NCBI GenBank assembly: GCA_011800155.1
Contig: CM022369.1
Span: 186,001 to 250,000, forward strand
Direction: 5' to 3'
Source: Flammulina velutipes
Lineage: Eukaryota > Basidiomycota > Agaricomycetes > Agaricales > Physalacriaceae
DNA length: 64,000 bases
Of this stretch, positions 44,211-55,343 are shown in pieces. The notes under the pieces were generated by a model, which did no database searches, had not been told where the DNA came from, and saw only the letters and a program-made list of their open reading frames with translations. Numbering within the stretch: the stretch's first letter is position 1; every line of letters begins with the position of its first letter. The position numbers and the translations under genes were made by a program.

Positions 44211-46271
44211 ATGTCGCGTTTCATTAGGGCGTCCAAATATCGGTGTGTACGCTTCATTCCCTCCGAGATGATATACTCAATGTTGCATTTACTCTCTCTC
44301 CGTCTCTCTCAATTTCCATCACCATCTCATCTCATGCTCGTACGCTCCCATTGAACATCTCGATGAACTCGAAAAATGAACCAATTTCTCGTCGCCAATG
44401 CATAATATCTGGATCCCCACCAAATTCCGACGTCTCCTCTTAACGACACGTCCACCTGGTCGAATTTCCAACACTTTCCGCCTCTGCATTATTTGGCCTA
44501 TAAACTCGACGACAATCTCCCTCTGCAAATCGCCTACATTATCTCAACAACCAGCCATGTATTTGGCCAGTCCTCCAAAAAGGAGCACGGTGTCGAGAAT
44601 GTCAAGGTGACCAACAGTGCTTGGGACACCAACGTTATCGCATGTTCTGCTGTATGTTTCCGATCGTCCCAACCCCGTCCCTTCATCTCACTTTTACATT
44701 CAGAAATACATATCCATCAACTGGAACGCTTCTGGCGGCGGCGCATTTGCCATCCTCCCGCTCCCTTCTCCGTTCGGCCCTCTCCCCCACAACCTGCCCT
44801 ACAAACTTCCCGACACCCTCCCCCTCGCACGCTCCCACACCGCTGCCGTGCTCGATACCGCCTGGTCACCCCACGACGACTCGCTGTGCGCTTCCGGCGG
44901 GGACGATGGCAAGATCATGCTCTGGAAAGTCGATGATTCCGTCTTCGAGGGCTGGGGCTTGGAGGGCTGGGAGTACAAGGACTTTGAGCCTGTCTGGCGC
45001 CTCGACGCGTCCTCCCGCAAAGTCGGCCAACTAGCGTGGAACCCCACGGCGTATGGCCTCCTCGCCAGCGCTTCTGCCGGAGGGGAACATATCGTCAAGC
45101 TCTGGGACGTCGCCCATACTGAAGATGCCAAAGCCGAGTTTACTGGATTTGGGGATAACATCCAGAGTGTTGCGTGGGATCCCACGGGGCGCTTTTTGGT
45201 GGCTACTTGCAGGGACCGCAAGCTGCGCTTGTTTGACGGCCGTGCTGGGAAGGACGCTGTTCAGGTTGGCGATGGCCACGCAGGCGTCAAGGGCGCTCGG
45301 GTGGTGTGGATGGGTGACGACAAGATTGCGACGACTGGGTTCAGCAAGATGAGTGAACGTCAAGTTGGCGTATGGAATGCCAGCTCGCTCTCCAACATCA
45401 AGATGTTGAGCATCGACCAGAGTGCTGGCGTGCTCATGCCGTTCTGGAGTGATAACGGTCTCCTCTTCATAGGTCCGTGGTCCCTTTGGTATCCATTCTT
45501 TTCTATTCTGATCATATTCTGCAGCTGGAAAAGGAGACGGTAACATCCGTTACTACGAATACGAAAACGATAACCTATTCGCCCTCGCGGAACACAAGTC
45601 CGCCGAGCCCCAGCGTGGCATGTGCTTCCTCCCTCGACGCGCCCTCAATGTCGGTGACTGTGAGATCGCTCGTGCGTACAAGGTCCACGGGGGAAGCATC
45701 GAGCCCATCGCGTTCATCGTCCCGCGCAAAGCCGATTCCTTCCAAAGTGACATCTACCCGCCCGCCCCGTCCGTCGAGCCGTCCCTCTCAGCCGCCGACT
45801 GGCTCTCAGGAAAGACTGCAGCGCCCAAGGTGGTGGATCTGGCTAATGGAGCTGTGTTTGCGGCGGCGAATAGCCCTGTTAGCGTTGTGCCTACCCCGAC
45901 GTCGACGACTAGCGCGTCTATTCCTTCGCCTGCGCCCGCGCCCATTGCCAAGGCTGCCTCTCTGCCTACTCGAGAGATTACGCCTCCTCCTCCCGTTGCC
46001 ACTAGCAGGTCGTACGCGCCCGAGCCCAAACAAGAGGCAAAGACAGTCACGCCGCCTCCTACATTCAAGGACGACGTAAGTGCCCTCTGATAACCTCATT
46101 TATTACTCAACTAACGAGTCATCTTTATCTTTATAGGGAATGGCCACTGAAAATGCCTCGTTGAAAAGTGAGCTTCGGGAGGCACGGGAGAAGATCCGGA
46201 ACCTAGAGTTGGCGCTGGAGTCTTCGAGGGCAAATGCTAGGAGGGCTGCTGAGGCTCTGCTCAGTACATAG
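44211..46271 (+). CDS. Coronin (actin-binding WD-repeat protein)
   Basis: Five exons (44211-44242, 44555-44651, 44704-45472, 45525-46075, 46137-46271). The N-terminus MSRFIRASKYRHVFG is the coronin signature, followed by KVTNSAWDTNVIACS and WNASGGGAFAILPL. Seven WD blades include HTAAVLDTAWSPHDDSLCAS, GGDDGKIMLWKV and VKLWDVAHTEDA; the coronin extension ENDNLFALAEHKSAEPQRGM and FLPRRALNV follows. A Pro/Ala/Ser-rich unique region precedes a final coiled coil (ASLKSELREAREKIRNLELA). Coronin bundles F-actin and regulates Arp2/3 at cortical patches. Intron 1 is 312 bp, long for this window. It is convergent with the SUMO gene. Confidence 0.9.
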
Positions 46272-46466
46272 GTAGCAGTCGCGTCTTTGATAAACATTGG
46301 ATTAGGAAGGATGTATGCAGGCATTTTATGAACGTAGTATGTAAAACTGAGGAGGAAACAGGAAGCAAGAGGGTACACCACGCCAGGAGGAAAGTTGAAA
46401 GACGGGAATCGACAGTGACGAGAATACATAAACCGGCTACAAGTACAGCCCCTGCGGGTTTAGGTG

Positions 46467-47000
46467 TCAACAGCTTCCTCCTCCGAGCTGGGGAGGGCCA
46501 TGAGCAGACGGGCGGTGGAAGACATGGTTGTACACGCACCTGTTCGAGATGGGCATCTATCGTATCATCATCCTCTACGCCGACCTGGAAGCGATACCGT
46601 AAGACAAAGAGGGATTTTAAAAGATGAAAGGCGACGTACCTCTGCGAGGGTCTGCTCTGGCCGTATCCTGTTTCCTTCGAATGTAAATTTATAAGTCCCT
46701 GTGGGTGCGTTAGGGATGTGATGCGATTGGCGAAGGATCAGACGCGCCTGGTTCCTTGCCCCACTTTTTCTACAGCGCGAGATGATCAGGCTCTGGATGA
46801 TATGGAGGATGAAGGACGAACCTCTGCAGCCGCAAAGACCTTTGCGAACTTTGTGTCGCGCTTGACAGAGACTGTGACCTCTGTTTTAGAGAAAGACGGT
46901 GAGACGCGTTGTGAAAGAGGTGGCAAGATTGATACGTACTTTCACCATCTGTTTGGATGTGGATGTTTAGCTTTGGTTTGATGTCTTCTTCGCCTTCCAT
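46467..47000 (-). CDS. SMT3: SUMO (Smt3), small ubiquitin-like modifier
   Basis: Six small exons. The joined product (~88 residues) starts MEGEEDIKPKLNIHIQTDGE, continues KVTVSVKRDTKFAKVFAAAE, KKWGKEPGTYKFTFEGNRIR, PEQTLAEVGVEDDDTIDAHL and ends EQLGGGSC. This is the SUMO fold with the mature Gly-Gly and a short tail (GSC) to be removed by the Ulp protease. Joining EPG to TYKFTFEG requires an intron with a GC donor (GGCGCGT ... CCCACAG, ~49 bp), as the nearby GT gives a stop. The protein is conjugated to lysines of nuclear proteins. The stop is 195 bp from the coronin stop. Confidence 0.88.
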
Positions 47001-47137
47001 TTGTGCTTTGGGGTGAGATGGATAGTATACGGCTTGGGATGGTGATGGGAGGAGGGAGAGCGCGTGGGTCACGTTCTCACTTGTCAACGATCAATCCACA
47101 TCTGGGTACGGACCGTCAACAAAGCCTATTGAACACC

Positions 47138-47210
47138 GGGGTCATAGCTCAGTTGGGAGAGCAACAGACTGAAGTTCTGGAGGTCCCCAGTTCAATCCTG
47201 GGTGACCCCA
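47138..47210 (+). tRNA. tRNA-Phe (GAA), second copy
   Basis: 73 nt, identical to the copy at 35176 except for a compensatory change in the acceptor stem (ggggtca/tgacccc here, ggggaca/tgtcccc there), so pairing is kept. The anticodon loop ctgaagt gives GAA. A ctttttg follows as terminator. It lies 137 bp upstream of the SUMO start codon, in the divergent space. Confidence 0.93.
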
Positions 47211-47459
47211 TCTTTTTGCGCTTCTTTCCTTGACACAAGTTTCTTCATGGTAACGGATTGTTCATTCATTTTATCTTCAATCCTTACTAATTTATACGGC
47301 CGACAGGTAACTAAGCAAATCCACTTAACTTTACGTGGAGGCCGTAAATGGGCGTGTTTGATTGGCCAAGCCAATGGGAATCGATGACTGGTGCGGTCCT
47401 CAATAATACATCATACTCACATGTGGCGTTGGCAACGCTCCTTCTTCCACCACCTTGAT

Positions 47460-49153
47460 ATGCTCTCCAATGCACTCATAGGCAGCCTACTCGATGATAC
47501 TCCAGATCATGAACCACATTCCATTGGGATGTCTTCCCGGCGCTTGATAGGCATGGCCGTGGTTTTTGTCGTGTCGCTTTTCGGTGCGTCCGCCGCGTTA
47601 GATCCGTGAGGCGTATTGGCTGAAATTCCACAGCTGTTTCATTTCCAGGCGCGTCGCAGAGAGTGTCCTATCTATCCATACCCAAGATACTCTTTTTCAT
47701 TGGGAAACATTTCGGCACTGGTGCGTGATAACCCTCGCTGGACGAACGGTCGCTGTAACTGACAATACCCCAGGCGTGATTCTGTCCACCGCATTTTGCC
47801 ATTTGTTGCAAGACTCCTTTGAGGCGCTCACGAGCTCAGCGGTGAAAAAGGAGTACGGAAATATAGGCAACCAGACCGGCCTGATAATGTACGCCAACTC
47901 ACCGCTTTCATTTCGCTGTCTGACTAAACAAACGGTAAACAGACTAGGTTCTCTGCTGACAATATTTGTAATCGAATGTGAGTTTTGCGCTATGTTCTAC
48001 GAGCGCCGCTCATATTGTGGCAGATGTCTCAACATCATACGTCGACCACCTACACGCCGAGCCTTCAGAACCCCCCTCGCCCGCCCCATCAATCATCGAA
48101 GTACCATCGACCTCTAATAATGCACGCGCGGAATGCATAACTGACTCTCCCCGTGCATCTTTCGACGAAGATTCCCCTCTTCTCCACACCGCATCATCGC
48201 CACATCCCCTCACGCTTCCCCAACGCCAGCACTACCTTTCATCCTTGCTCAGCTCGCCACGCCATTCACGTAGTAGTGAAAATTTCTACATCATAAACGA
48301 CCTGAACTATCATGTGAACAACGGGGAATACCACCTCATCGCTGGACGTGGACGTTGCGTGTGCGTGTGCGTATGCTCAGCTGGTGACGAAAACGAGCGA
48401 AGTCGATCCAAGGATAGTCGACGGAGCGGTACATTCACTCCAGCGCATACCGAACCGCCTGCGGATCCTCCTCGAGTTGGCAGAAAACGTCAAGTCGTTG
48501 GCATTCTTGTAAGTATTGATCGGTCCCACACACCTGCTCGCGTTAATTGACACGACATATAGGTCCTCCAACTAGGCATCATGATACACTCTCTAGTCAT
48601 CGGGCTAACCTTATCCATAACCCACGGCTCAGAATTCACAACTCTCCTCACCGCAATCCTGTTCCACCAACTTTTCGAAGGCTTGAGTTTGGGAATCCGC
48701 ATTGCCGCTCTTCCACCGCCTCATGCATCCTCCGCCTCGTCCGCATCGCTCCCCCTTCCAGCTCAGACCCCAAGGCGCTTCATCCCGCAATGGCGACAAC
48801 ATTGGCTCGCGCCTATGTTGTCCATTCTCTTCGCTATCACCACGCCAGCCGGGATGGGTTTAGGCATGTCTGTGTTCTCCGGCGAACATTCAGAAGGACA
48901 GATACAGCTCACGCAGGGGCTGATGTCTGCGATATCGGCTGGGATGCTCATTTATGCAGCGACGGTGGAGATGCTTGCGGGAGATTTCGTGTTTGGGAAC
49001 CTTCAAGGTGGGCATGAGCATGGGCATCATGGGCCTGGGGAGGAGGAGGAACCTGCCTCTGTTGAGGGACCAACGTTTAAGAAGAAGGTTGTCGCTCTTC
49101 TGAGTCTGTTGGCGGGTGTAGCTGGGATGGGGCTGGTGGGCATTGGGGAATGA
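47460..49153 (+). CDS. ZIP-family metal (Zn/Fe) transporter
   Basis: Six exons by splice reading. The start is MLSNALIGSLLDD (an in-frame ATG at 47421 is an alternative). TM segments include LIGMAVVFVVSLFGA, IPKILFFIGKHFGTGVILST, AFCHLLQDSF and LGSLLTIFVIEY. A long His/Ser-rich cytosolic loop (about 170 residues) follows. The signature helices are VLQLGIMIHSLVIGLTLSIT (TM4, HSxxIG) and LLTAILFHQLFEGLSLGIRI (TM5, HQxFEG), which hold the metal-binding His and Glu. The last TMs are AGMGLGMSVFSGE, MSAISAGMLIYAATVEMLAG and KVVALLSLLAGVAGMGLVGI. It should import zinc or iron across the plasma or an internal membrane. Confidence 0.88.
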
Positions 49154-49339
49154 TTTTGTCGGACCCTCACGATTAGATTTACAGCATTTGTACCACTATC
49201 TCATGCTTTGTGTACTACACGTATTGTTACAGAATTTTTTGGAGATACCTTTCGTATCTGGCTGCGGTCTGCAAAGAATGTCAAGTGCTTACGTCATCAA
49301 CGCATCTTGCGAGATCGCGATCACTAGCTCAAAGCGAAC

Positions 49340-51300
49340 ATGGACGCCTTGAAGGTAAGGTGGGCTTGGGTGGGCAAACCGTAACGAGGAGGTAACCAAT
49401 ATTTCCATGGTCCTTAGAAATCTGCATCAAATGGACATGTTCCAGCAGTCCAGTCCTTAGAGGACCTCGTCCAGCGGGGGAAACTATCGATCCAGGAGGT
49501 TTACCCCACCATTGAACCCCTGATCACGCTGGAGCACGCTGGTCGGATTGAGGCGGACGACTGGATTACAACCCCGCATGCTGCCAACTTGATATCATGC
49601 TTCGGGATGCTCGCAGTATTCTTTTCGGGCCAGTTTCTCGACGCCGTCACAACTTCCAACCTCGATGCACTACTCATGATCCCGGAGTTATGGTTCTATG
49701 TTCAAGAATGGATCCTACTTTTTATGGAGAGGACCAGGATACTTGATTTCGACGCGACACCTCGCGATCTGGAACTTGTGGAACTCATCGAACGTGTCCT
49801 CATCGCTATATCCCCCATTATTCGTCCGCGTCTCTCCTTCGTTTCCACGGATTTTCCACGGACCACGATATTCTTTCGGCGACTTGTCCACTTCTGGATA
49901 CGGTGCAACGCGTGTCCCAACGTCCTCACGCCCAACATCATTGATTTTATATCAATCGCTGCCTACCCCGACGGACCCATGGACCATAGAGAAGCATTGA
50001 GGAACACGATCACATTCTTACCCCCGAATGAGGTCGCCAGTACTCTTGTATCCTCTTACGCCAAGCTTCTCGCTGAACCAGTGCTAAACGCTAACCACGC
50101 CAAAATCCTCGTCATGTTCACATCGTTCGCCTTTGGACACCACCACTGTGCTTATGAACTACGAACGTCCAGGATTTCATATTGGTCTGCAAGACTTTTT
50201 CGAAGGATTACATCGCTACGGGCTCATCAGGACGTCAGACAGCCCCGCACGAGGCTGATGGAGGTTGCATGGGAGACTCTGGATAACCTAGACGCATTGT
50301 CCGTGTTGGGGTACATGTGGGTGAAAGACATCTTGAGAGCGGATTCACTCCACGCGTTGTTGAACATACAAGTGCTCGTGCACCGTAGTGGAGATACGGC
50401 GCTGCGTCAGGCGGCGCTGGACGTAAAGATCGCCCGTATGTTGGTGAAAATTCGGCCGTTTCTCATCTGGCCATCGATCAGAGCTTTGGTGCGAAAGAGC
50501 CTGAGATGCATTCGGAGCAGTGGAATTTCGGAGGGTCTTGATCTTCCCTATTCTCAGGCCACACGAGGATTCATAGCCATACGTGACGCGACTGTCTCGC
50601 TATCGGAAGCGTACACTGTTCAGAAGAAGATCCTCTCTTTCTGCGCAAATCCCGAGGTACGATTCTTAAATTATTCTCGTTACAATATATCACTGAACGG
50701 TGTTGGCACATAGTGTTGGGATCCTGCGAACTTGCGGCGAGAGAAGTTTCGCCGCTGTCTTGGCTGTCGTCCGAGTCATTGTGTCTATTGTTCTTACTCG
50801 TGCCAAAAAGAGCACTGGAAGAATGGCCACGACCAGTTCGAAGACCTTCTCTGCCTTGGTTCCAGAACCAGTATGTTCTGCTATCCAATACAGTGTATGA
50901 TCATTCACCTCCGTTTTCAGCAATAGTCCGCTTCCGCCTCGGAAGTGCTTGCGATGAAGAATGGATCCAGTACCAAGCGCATCATGACCTTACAGTCCAC
51001 AGGAAGGCCATCGCAGCCTTATCGACCGAAGGAAACGATATACCCGTCCTCATTATGGACTATCGATCCTTCGTCGAAAAGCTCAAGGTAGATCTGTCGA
51101 TGATTTCGTTTAATGACTTTCCAAAGCTTTTCCCCTCCATTTTATACGAAAGTTGGTATGAGAAGATGAATCCTCGCCGTGTGGTGAATGATCATATAGT
51201 CATCATTCTGGCACCCTTTACTCCCGAGATGCCCTATAGCCTAGCAACAACAGTGAGTTGGCTTAACAATCTTAATTATCCGCGGCCGGTCGGTACATGA
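49340..51300 (+). CDS. MYND zinc-finger protein, tandem copy 1
   Basis: Four exons (49340-49354, 49418-50656, 50714-50870, 50921-51300). After MDALKKSASNGHVPAVQSLE comes a ~400-residue helical domain. The third exon holds the MYND finger (RCLGCRPSHCVYCSYSCQKE, HWKNGH). A C-terminal domain follows with VLIMDYRSFVEKLKVDLSMI, SFNDFPKLFPS and IVIILAPFTPEMPY. This is a large agaricomycete family; MYND domains bind Pro-rich peptides of partner proteins. The finger has 'SHC' between its second and third Cys pairs, an extra residue compared with copy 2. Paired with 51566-53499. Confidence 0.78.
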
Positions 51301-51565
51301 TACGATAAGTAGTATACAACTTTGTTGTGAACCATGTCTCTACAAACAATGGGGCGTCCCAAAAGGAATCTGGTTCTTCCAAACTGTGTACACGCTTTGT
51401 TGAGGAAATTTTCAGAGATGCTTTTCGTATCTGTATTTAACTGTATTTTTCTTGTCAAAGGTGAGTCATTTTTGGCAATTCCTAGGGCTGGCGCCACATA
51501 CTGGCTTACGTCATCAACAACCGTTTTACTGGATCGCGATCACCAGCTCGAAGCGCGAACTGGAC

Positions 51566-53499
51566 ATGGACGCCTTGAAGGTAGGTAGGTTCAACTATAC
51601 AACGTCTGTAATAAATATGTGACTAACAGTGCCCTGTTCTCTAGAACTCGGCGTTAAATGGGCATGTCCCAGCAGTCCAGTCTCTAGAGGACCTCGTACG
51701 TCGGGGGAAGCTATCAACGCAAGAAATTTACCCTACCATCGTCCTCCTGATGTCCTTGGATCACGCCGCCGGTATTGAAGCGGACGACTGGATCGCTACC
51801 CCGCATGCTACCAACTTGATATCCTGCTTCGGGATGCTGGCGGTATACTTTTCTAAAATGAAAATTCCCACTATTTTCGACCTCGACTCCCTTTCAACTA
51901 CACTACCGCAACTATGGGACCTCATTCAAGAGTGGTGTATGCTTTTCATGGCGAGGACCAGGATACCAGATATCAACGCGACACCTCGCGATCTGGAACT
52001 TGTCGAACTCATCGAGCGTATCATTACCGCCGTATCCCCCATTATCCCATCCCGTCTCTACCGCATCTCCCTAGATCCACCGCGGACTATCAAGTTCTTC
52101 CAGCGACTTGTCCATTTCTGGATACGGTGCAGAGCGTGCCCCAACGTGCTCGTGCCCGATATTCTGCCTTTTATAGCAACAGCTGCGGTCCTCGACGAAA
52201 CCGTGGACTCTACTACAGACGCATTGAAGAACACAATTCGATGCGCACCCTCGAATGAGGTCGTCATTACTCTCGTATCATCTTACGCCAAGGTTATCGC
52301 CGAACCGGTGCTAGATACGGACAACGCCAGAATTCTCGTTTGGCTCACGTCGTTTTCTTTCGGCGACGAAGATGGTGTTGGCGAACTACCAACATCAGTG
52401 ATTGCATATTGGTCTGCAAGATTGCTTCGCAGAGTGACATCGCTACCCTACCAGAACGTCGGGAAAATGATGCTAACAGTAGTTGCATGCGAGACTTTGG
52501 ATAACTTGCAGGCATTGTCCTTCCTTGGTTATATGTGGGCGCGAGACGTTTTGAAAGCGGACTTACTGCATGCGTTGTTGAACATGCAAGTATTTGTGTG
52601 TCGTTTGGCACTGCGTTCGGAGGAGGACACAAAGATTGCCAACGTGCTGGCATGCATTCGACCTTTTCTCATCTGGCCATCGATTAGAGCTTTGGTGCGA
52701 AGGAGTCTGAGATGCATTCGGAGCAGCGGAATTTTGGACGGTCTTGATCTTACCACCCAAGCCGCACGAGAATTCTCAACCCTACAGGATGTGACCATCT
52801 CGTTATCGGAAGGATACACTTTCAAGAAAGACATCTTGTCCGTGTGCGCGAATCCTGAGGTACTTTCTATAGATTTTCTCGTTACAGAACATTTCTCAAG
52901 GTTGTCACGCAGTGTCCGGATCCTGCGAGCTTGCGGCGACAAATCAAATATCAACGCTGTCTCAGTTGCCGTCATTGTGTCTATTGCTCCTCGTCGTGCC
53001 AAAGACAGCACTGGACACTTGGCCATAACGAGTATGAACGTCGCCTCAGCTTCAGTCACTCCAGAGACTGTACGTCCTACAATCCGAGAAAAATAATCAC
53101 TGACTTCCGTTTCCAGCCGGCTTCTACCTTGGAAGTGCTTGCGACGAAGAATGGATTCAGTACCGAGCACATTGTGACATAGCAGTCCACGGGGAAACCA
53201 TTGCAGCCTTCTCGACCGAAGGAAAGGATACACCTGTCCTTGTTATGGATTATCGCTCCTTTGTCGAAAATCGCGCGGTAGATCTATCGTTAATTTCGTT
53301 CAATGACTTTCCAAAGCGTTTCTCCCCCGATCTATACAAAACTTGGTATAGGATGATGAAATTGTACCAACTAACGGGCCCGAATGATCGTATAGTTCTC
53401 ATTCTGGCTCCAGTTACTCGTCCGGTACCATATTGCCAAATAACGATATTGAGTTGGCTCAGCGATCTTGATTATACCACCTGGAAGAGTACAAGATAG
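51566..53499 (+). CDS. MYND zinc-finger protein, tandem copy 2
   Basis: Same four-exon layout as copy 1 (51566-51580, 51645-52859, 52913-53069, 53117-53499), starting MDALKNSALNGHVPAVQSLE. The finger reads RCLSCRHCVYCSSSCQRQHW, TLGHNEYE, and the C-terminal domain VLVMDYRSFVENRAVDLSLI, SFNDFPKRFSPD. The start codons of the two copies are 2,226 bp apart and similarity includes the 5' flank with its aagcg-aa(c)...gacatggacgcc start context. All intron positions are shared. Substitutions are spread through the gene while the frame is kept, so both copies look functional. Confidence 0.78.
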
Positions 53500-53636
53500 C
53501 AATATACGTTCGAGTTTTTCATCATGTCCGACCCACCTCTTCGTCAACGTTCTTTTGGTATTTTGAGGAAGCTAAGTAATATAGAACTTGGTTGCAAATA
53601 TATTGGAAGAAGTACAAGGGGCATACGAGAAGTAAT

Positions 53637-55239
53637 CTAGTTCTTCCAAACAACCATCGTGAACCCATTCACAAGATTCGGCAGACGGTACATCGGGATT
53701 CCCCTCTGGCCCGGTTGCTGGAACGGATTTAATTCAATAGAATAATCCTCCAGAGCTCTAGGTGTTAGCCCAACGGGCTGAACCATCTGCGGGAACGAAG
53801 AGCGCTGAGTCTCGCACGACTGCTCGGTGTATTCTGTCACAGCAAAAGGGATGGCAGCTCGGTGCACGGCCTGAATGACAGGTATCCATTCTCGGTACGA
53901 TCCCAACCCAGCGTTGAAGGCTATGATACCATCTGGAGGTCCCCCGTATTCGGATCCACTGAGAAAGCTCGGAGACCAGTTCGCAGACGCGCCGTGAAGG
54001 TAAACTTCCATACGCCCACTCCCGCATTCTTTCGGCGCGTCATATACAAAGACGGGCGTAGACGGAGAGGCTTTTCCAGCGAGGGATTCAGGATGCGACT
54101 TCTTTGCGATAGAGACTAGCTTTTCAACATTTTGGCCAAAAAAGACGAGCTTGATGTCATGGTATGGGAGGAGCAGCGCGATTTCCGAGAACCTGATACT
54201 TGGGTGAGAAAAGTAGAAGGCTCTATGTAAACACCTACAGAGGGATGTAGTTGAGTTCACCTTCAGCACCGATGGCATGAATGAGCAAGGGGACCCGCTT
54301 CTCCGGCCGTCCAGCACTGGCTTTACTGAGCTTCATGCAATTGACGATCATCCAGTACGCGCTAAGAGGGAACGACATAAGCAGGGCTGCCGGAGATTCC
54401 TTTGACAAACGACGCCATTCGTGCCAGCTTTCCCAGTTGTTGACGCGTCGATCCGATTCCGTGACGATCAAAGGTCGTTTTGAAGGTGTGGCAAAGTCCC
54501 GGAAAGGTATCAACCGCTCGGGGAGCTTCCATCCCTCCACATCGGACAGATGTTCTGCCTTCAAGAGATCCTTGCCGTTGAGATGGTCGAACTTTGCGAG
54601 CAAGGGCTTAAGAACTTGGGCATACGCCGCGTTGGTGCTGAGCTCCTCGAGTTGGCCCATATTCTCATGAGGCACGGGCCCTCCACGGTGACTCCAGAAT
54701 CCAAAGCCCGAGCCGCCTAGAACGTCGAATCGTCCCCGAGCAATGCAATCGTTGAACGTCCCATCCGTTTCTACGCGTCCCCATGGAAATTGAGTCAAGA
54801 TAGCTTGAGTTTCTGGGAGTCGTAACATATGCCTCTATAGCGCTATCATCAGACACTGTACAGCAGAAAGAAACAACCAAACCTGGTTCTCAGGACACCA
54901 ATGTTTGTGCGTCGTAAAGTACAAGCCTGCGCCATGGGCCCAGTCTTTCTTGCTGCACTGGAAGATGTGCAAATGTTGGTTAAATTCAACGTACAGTAAC
55001 ACTGGATAGAAAGGCACCTCTTTGCTGCAGTACACAACTGATTTACAGGCTGCGCATCGCAGAATTTTCTTGGGAGGCATGATGTTTTCTTTGCACGACG
55101 CGCAGACTGCGTGCACCCCAAAATCCAAACTGGACGTGTCGCTGCCGTTCTTCTCCATCGCCATGAGCTTTTTGGCACCTTTGGTGAGAGTTCCATAATA
55201 GTCAAGGTCGGGACCGCCTTTGCCCCACATTCCAGCCAT
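53637..55239 (-). CDS. Mss51-like MYND protein, tandem copy 3' member
   Basis: Four exons (55018-55239, 54883-54957, 54239-54834, 53637-54192). From MAGMWGKGGPDLDYYGTLTK it reaches the zinc finger CASCKENIMPPKKILRCAAC, KSVVYCSKE, CSKKDWAHGAGLYFTTHKHW. The Mss51-type C-terminal domain follows: LGGSGFGFWSHRGGP, SWHEWRRLSKESPAALLMSF, VPLLIHAIGAEGELNYIPL, LLLPYHDIKLVFFGQNVEKL, PDGIIAFNAGLGSYREWIPV, IPFAVTEYTEQS, LPNLVNGFTMVVWKN. Yeast Mss51 activates COX1 translation in mitochondria, but these fungi carry many paralogs and no clear targeting peptide is seen. An in-frame upstream ATG (55362) would add a hydrophobic helix but overlaps the stop of the neighbouring gene. Confidence 0.78.
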
Positions 55240-55343
55240 AATGAAAGAAGAGAGATGAGCAAGGACAACAAGAATGAAAGGGGTAATAATAATGGCCAAA
55301 ATGATGTCACGCGTCGGGTATGGTTTGGGTATGGTATAGAAGT

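Noticed and set aside
44243..44554. Box C/D snoRNA in the long coronin intron
   Set aside because: A gatgata resembles box C, but no CTGA box D or terminal stem was found.
51750..53096. Single 448-codon reading of MYND copy 2
   Set aside because: It reads through two introns; splicing at 52859/52913 restores the MYND finger, as in copy 1.
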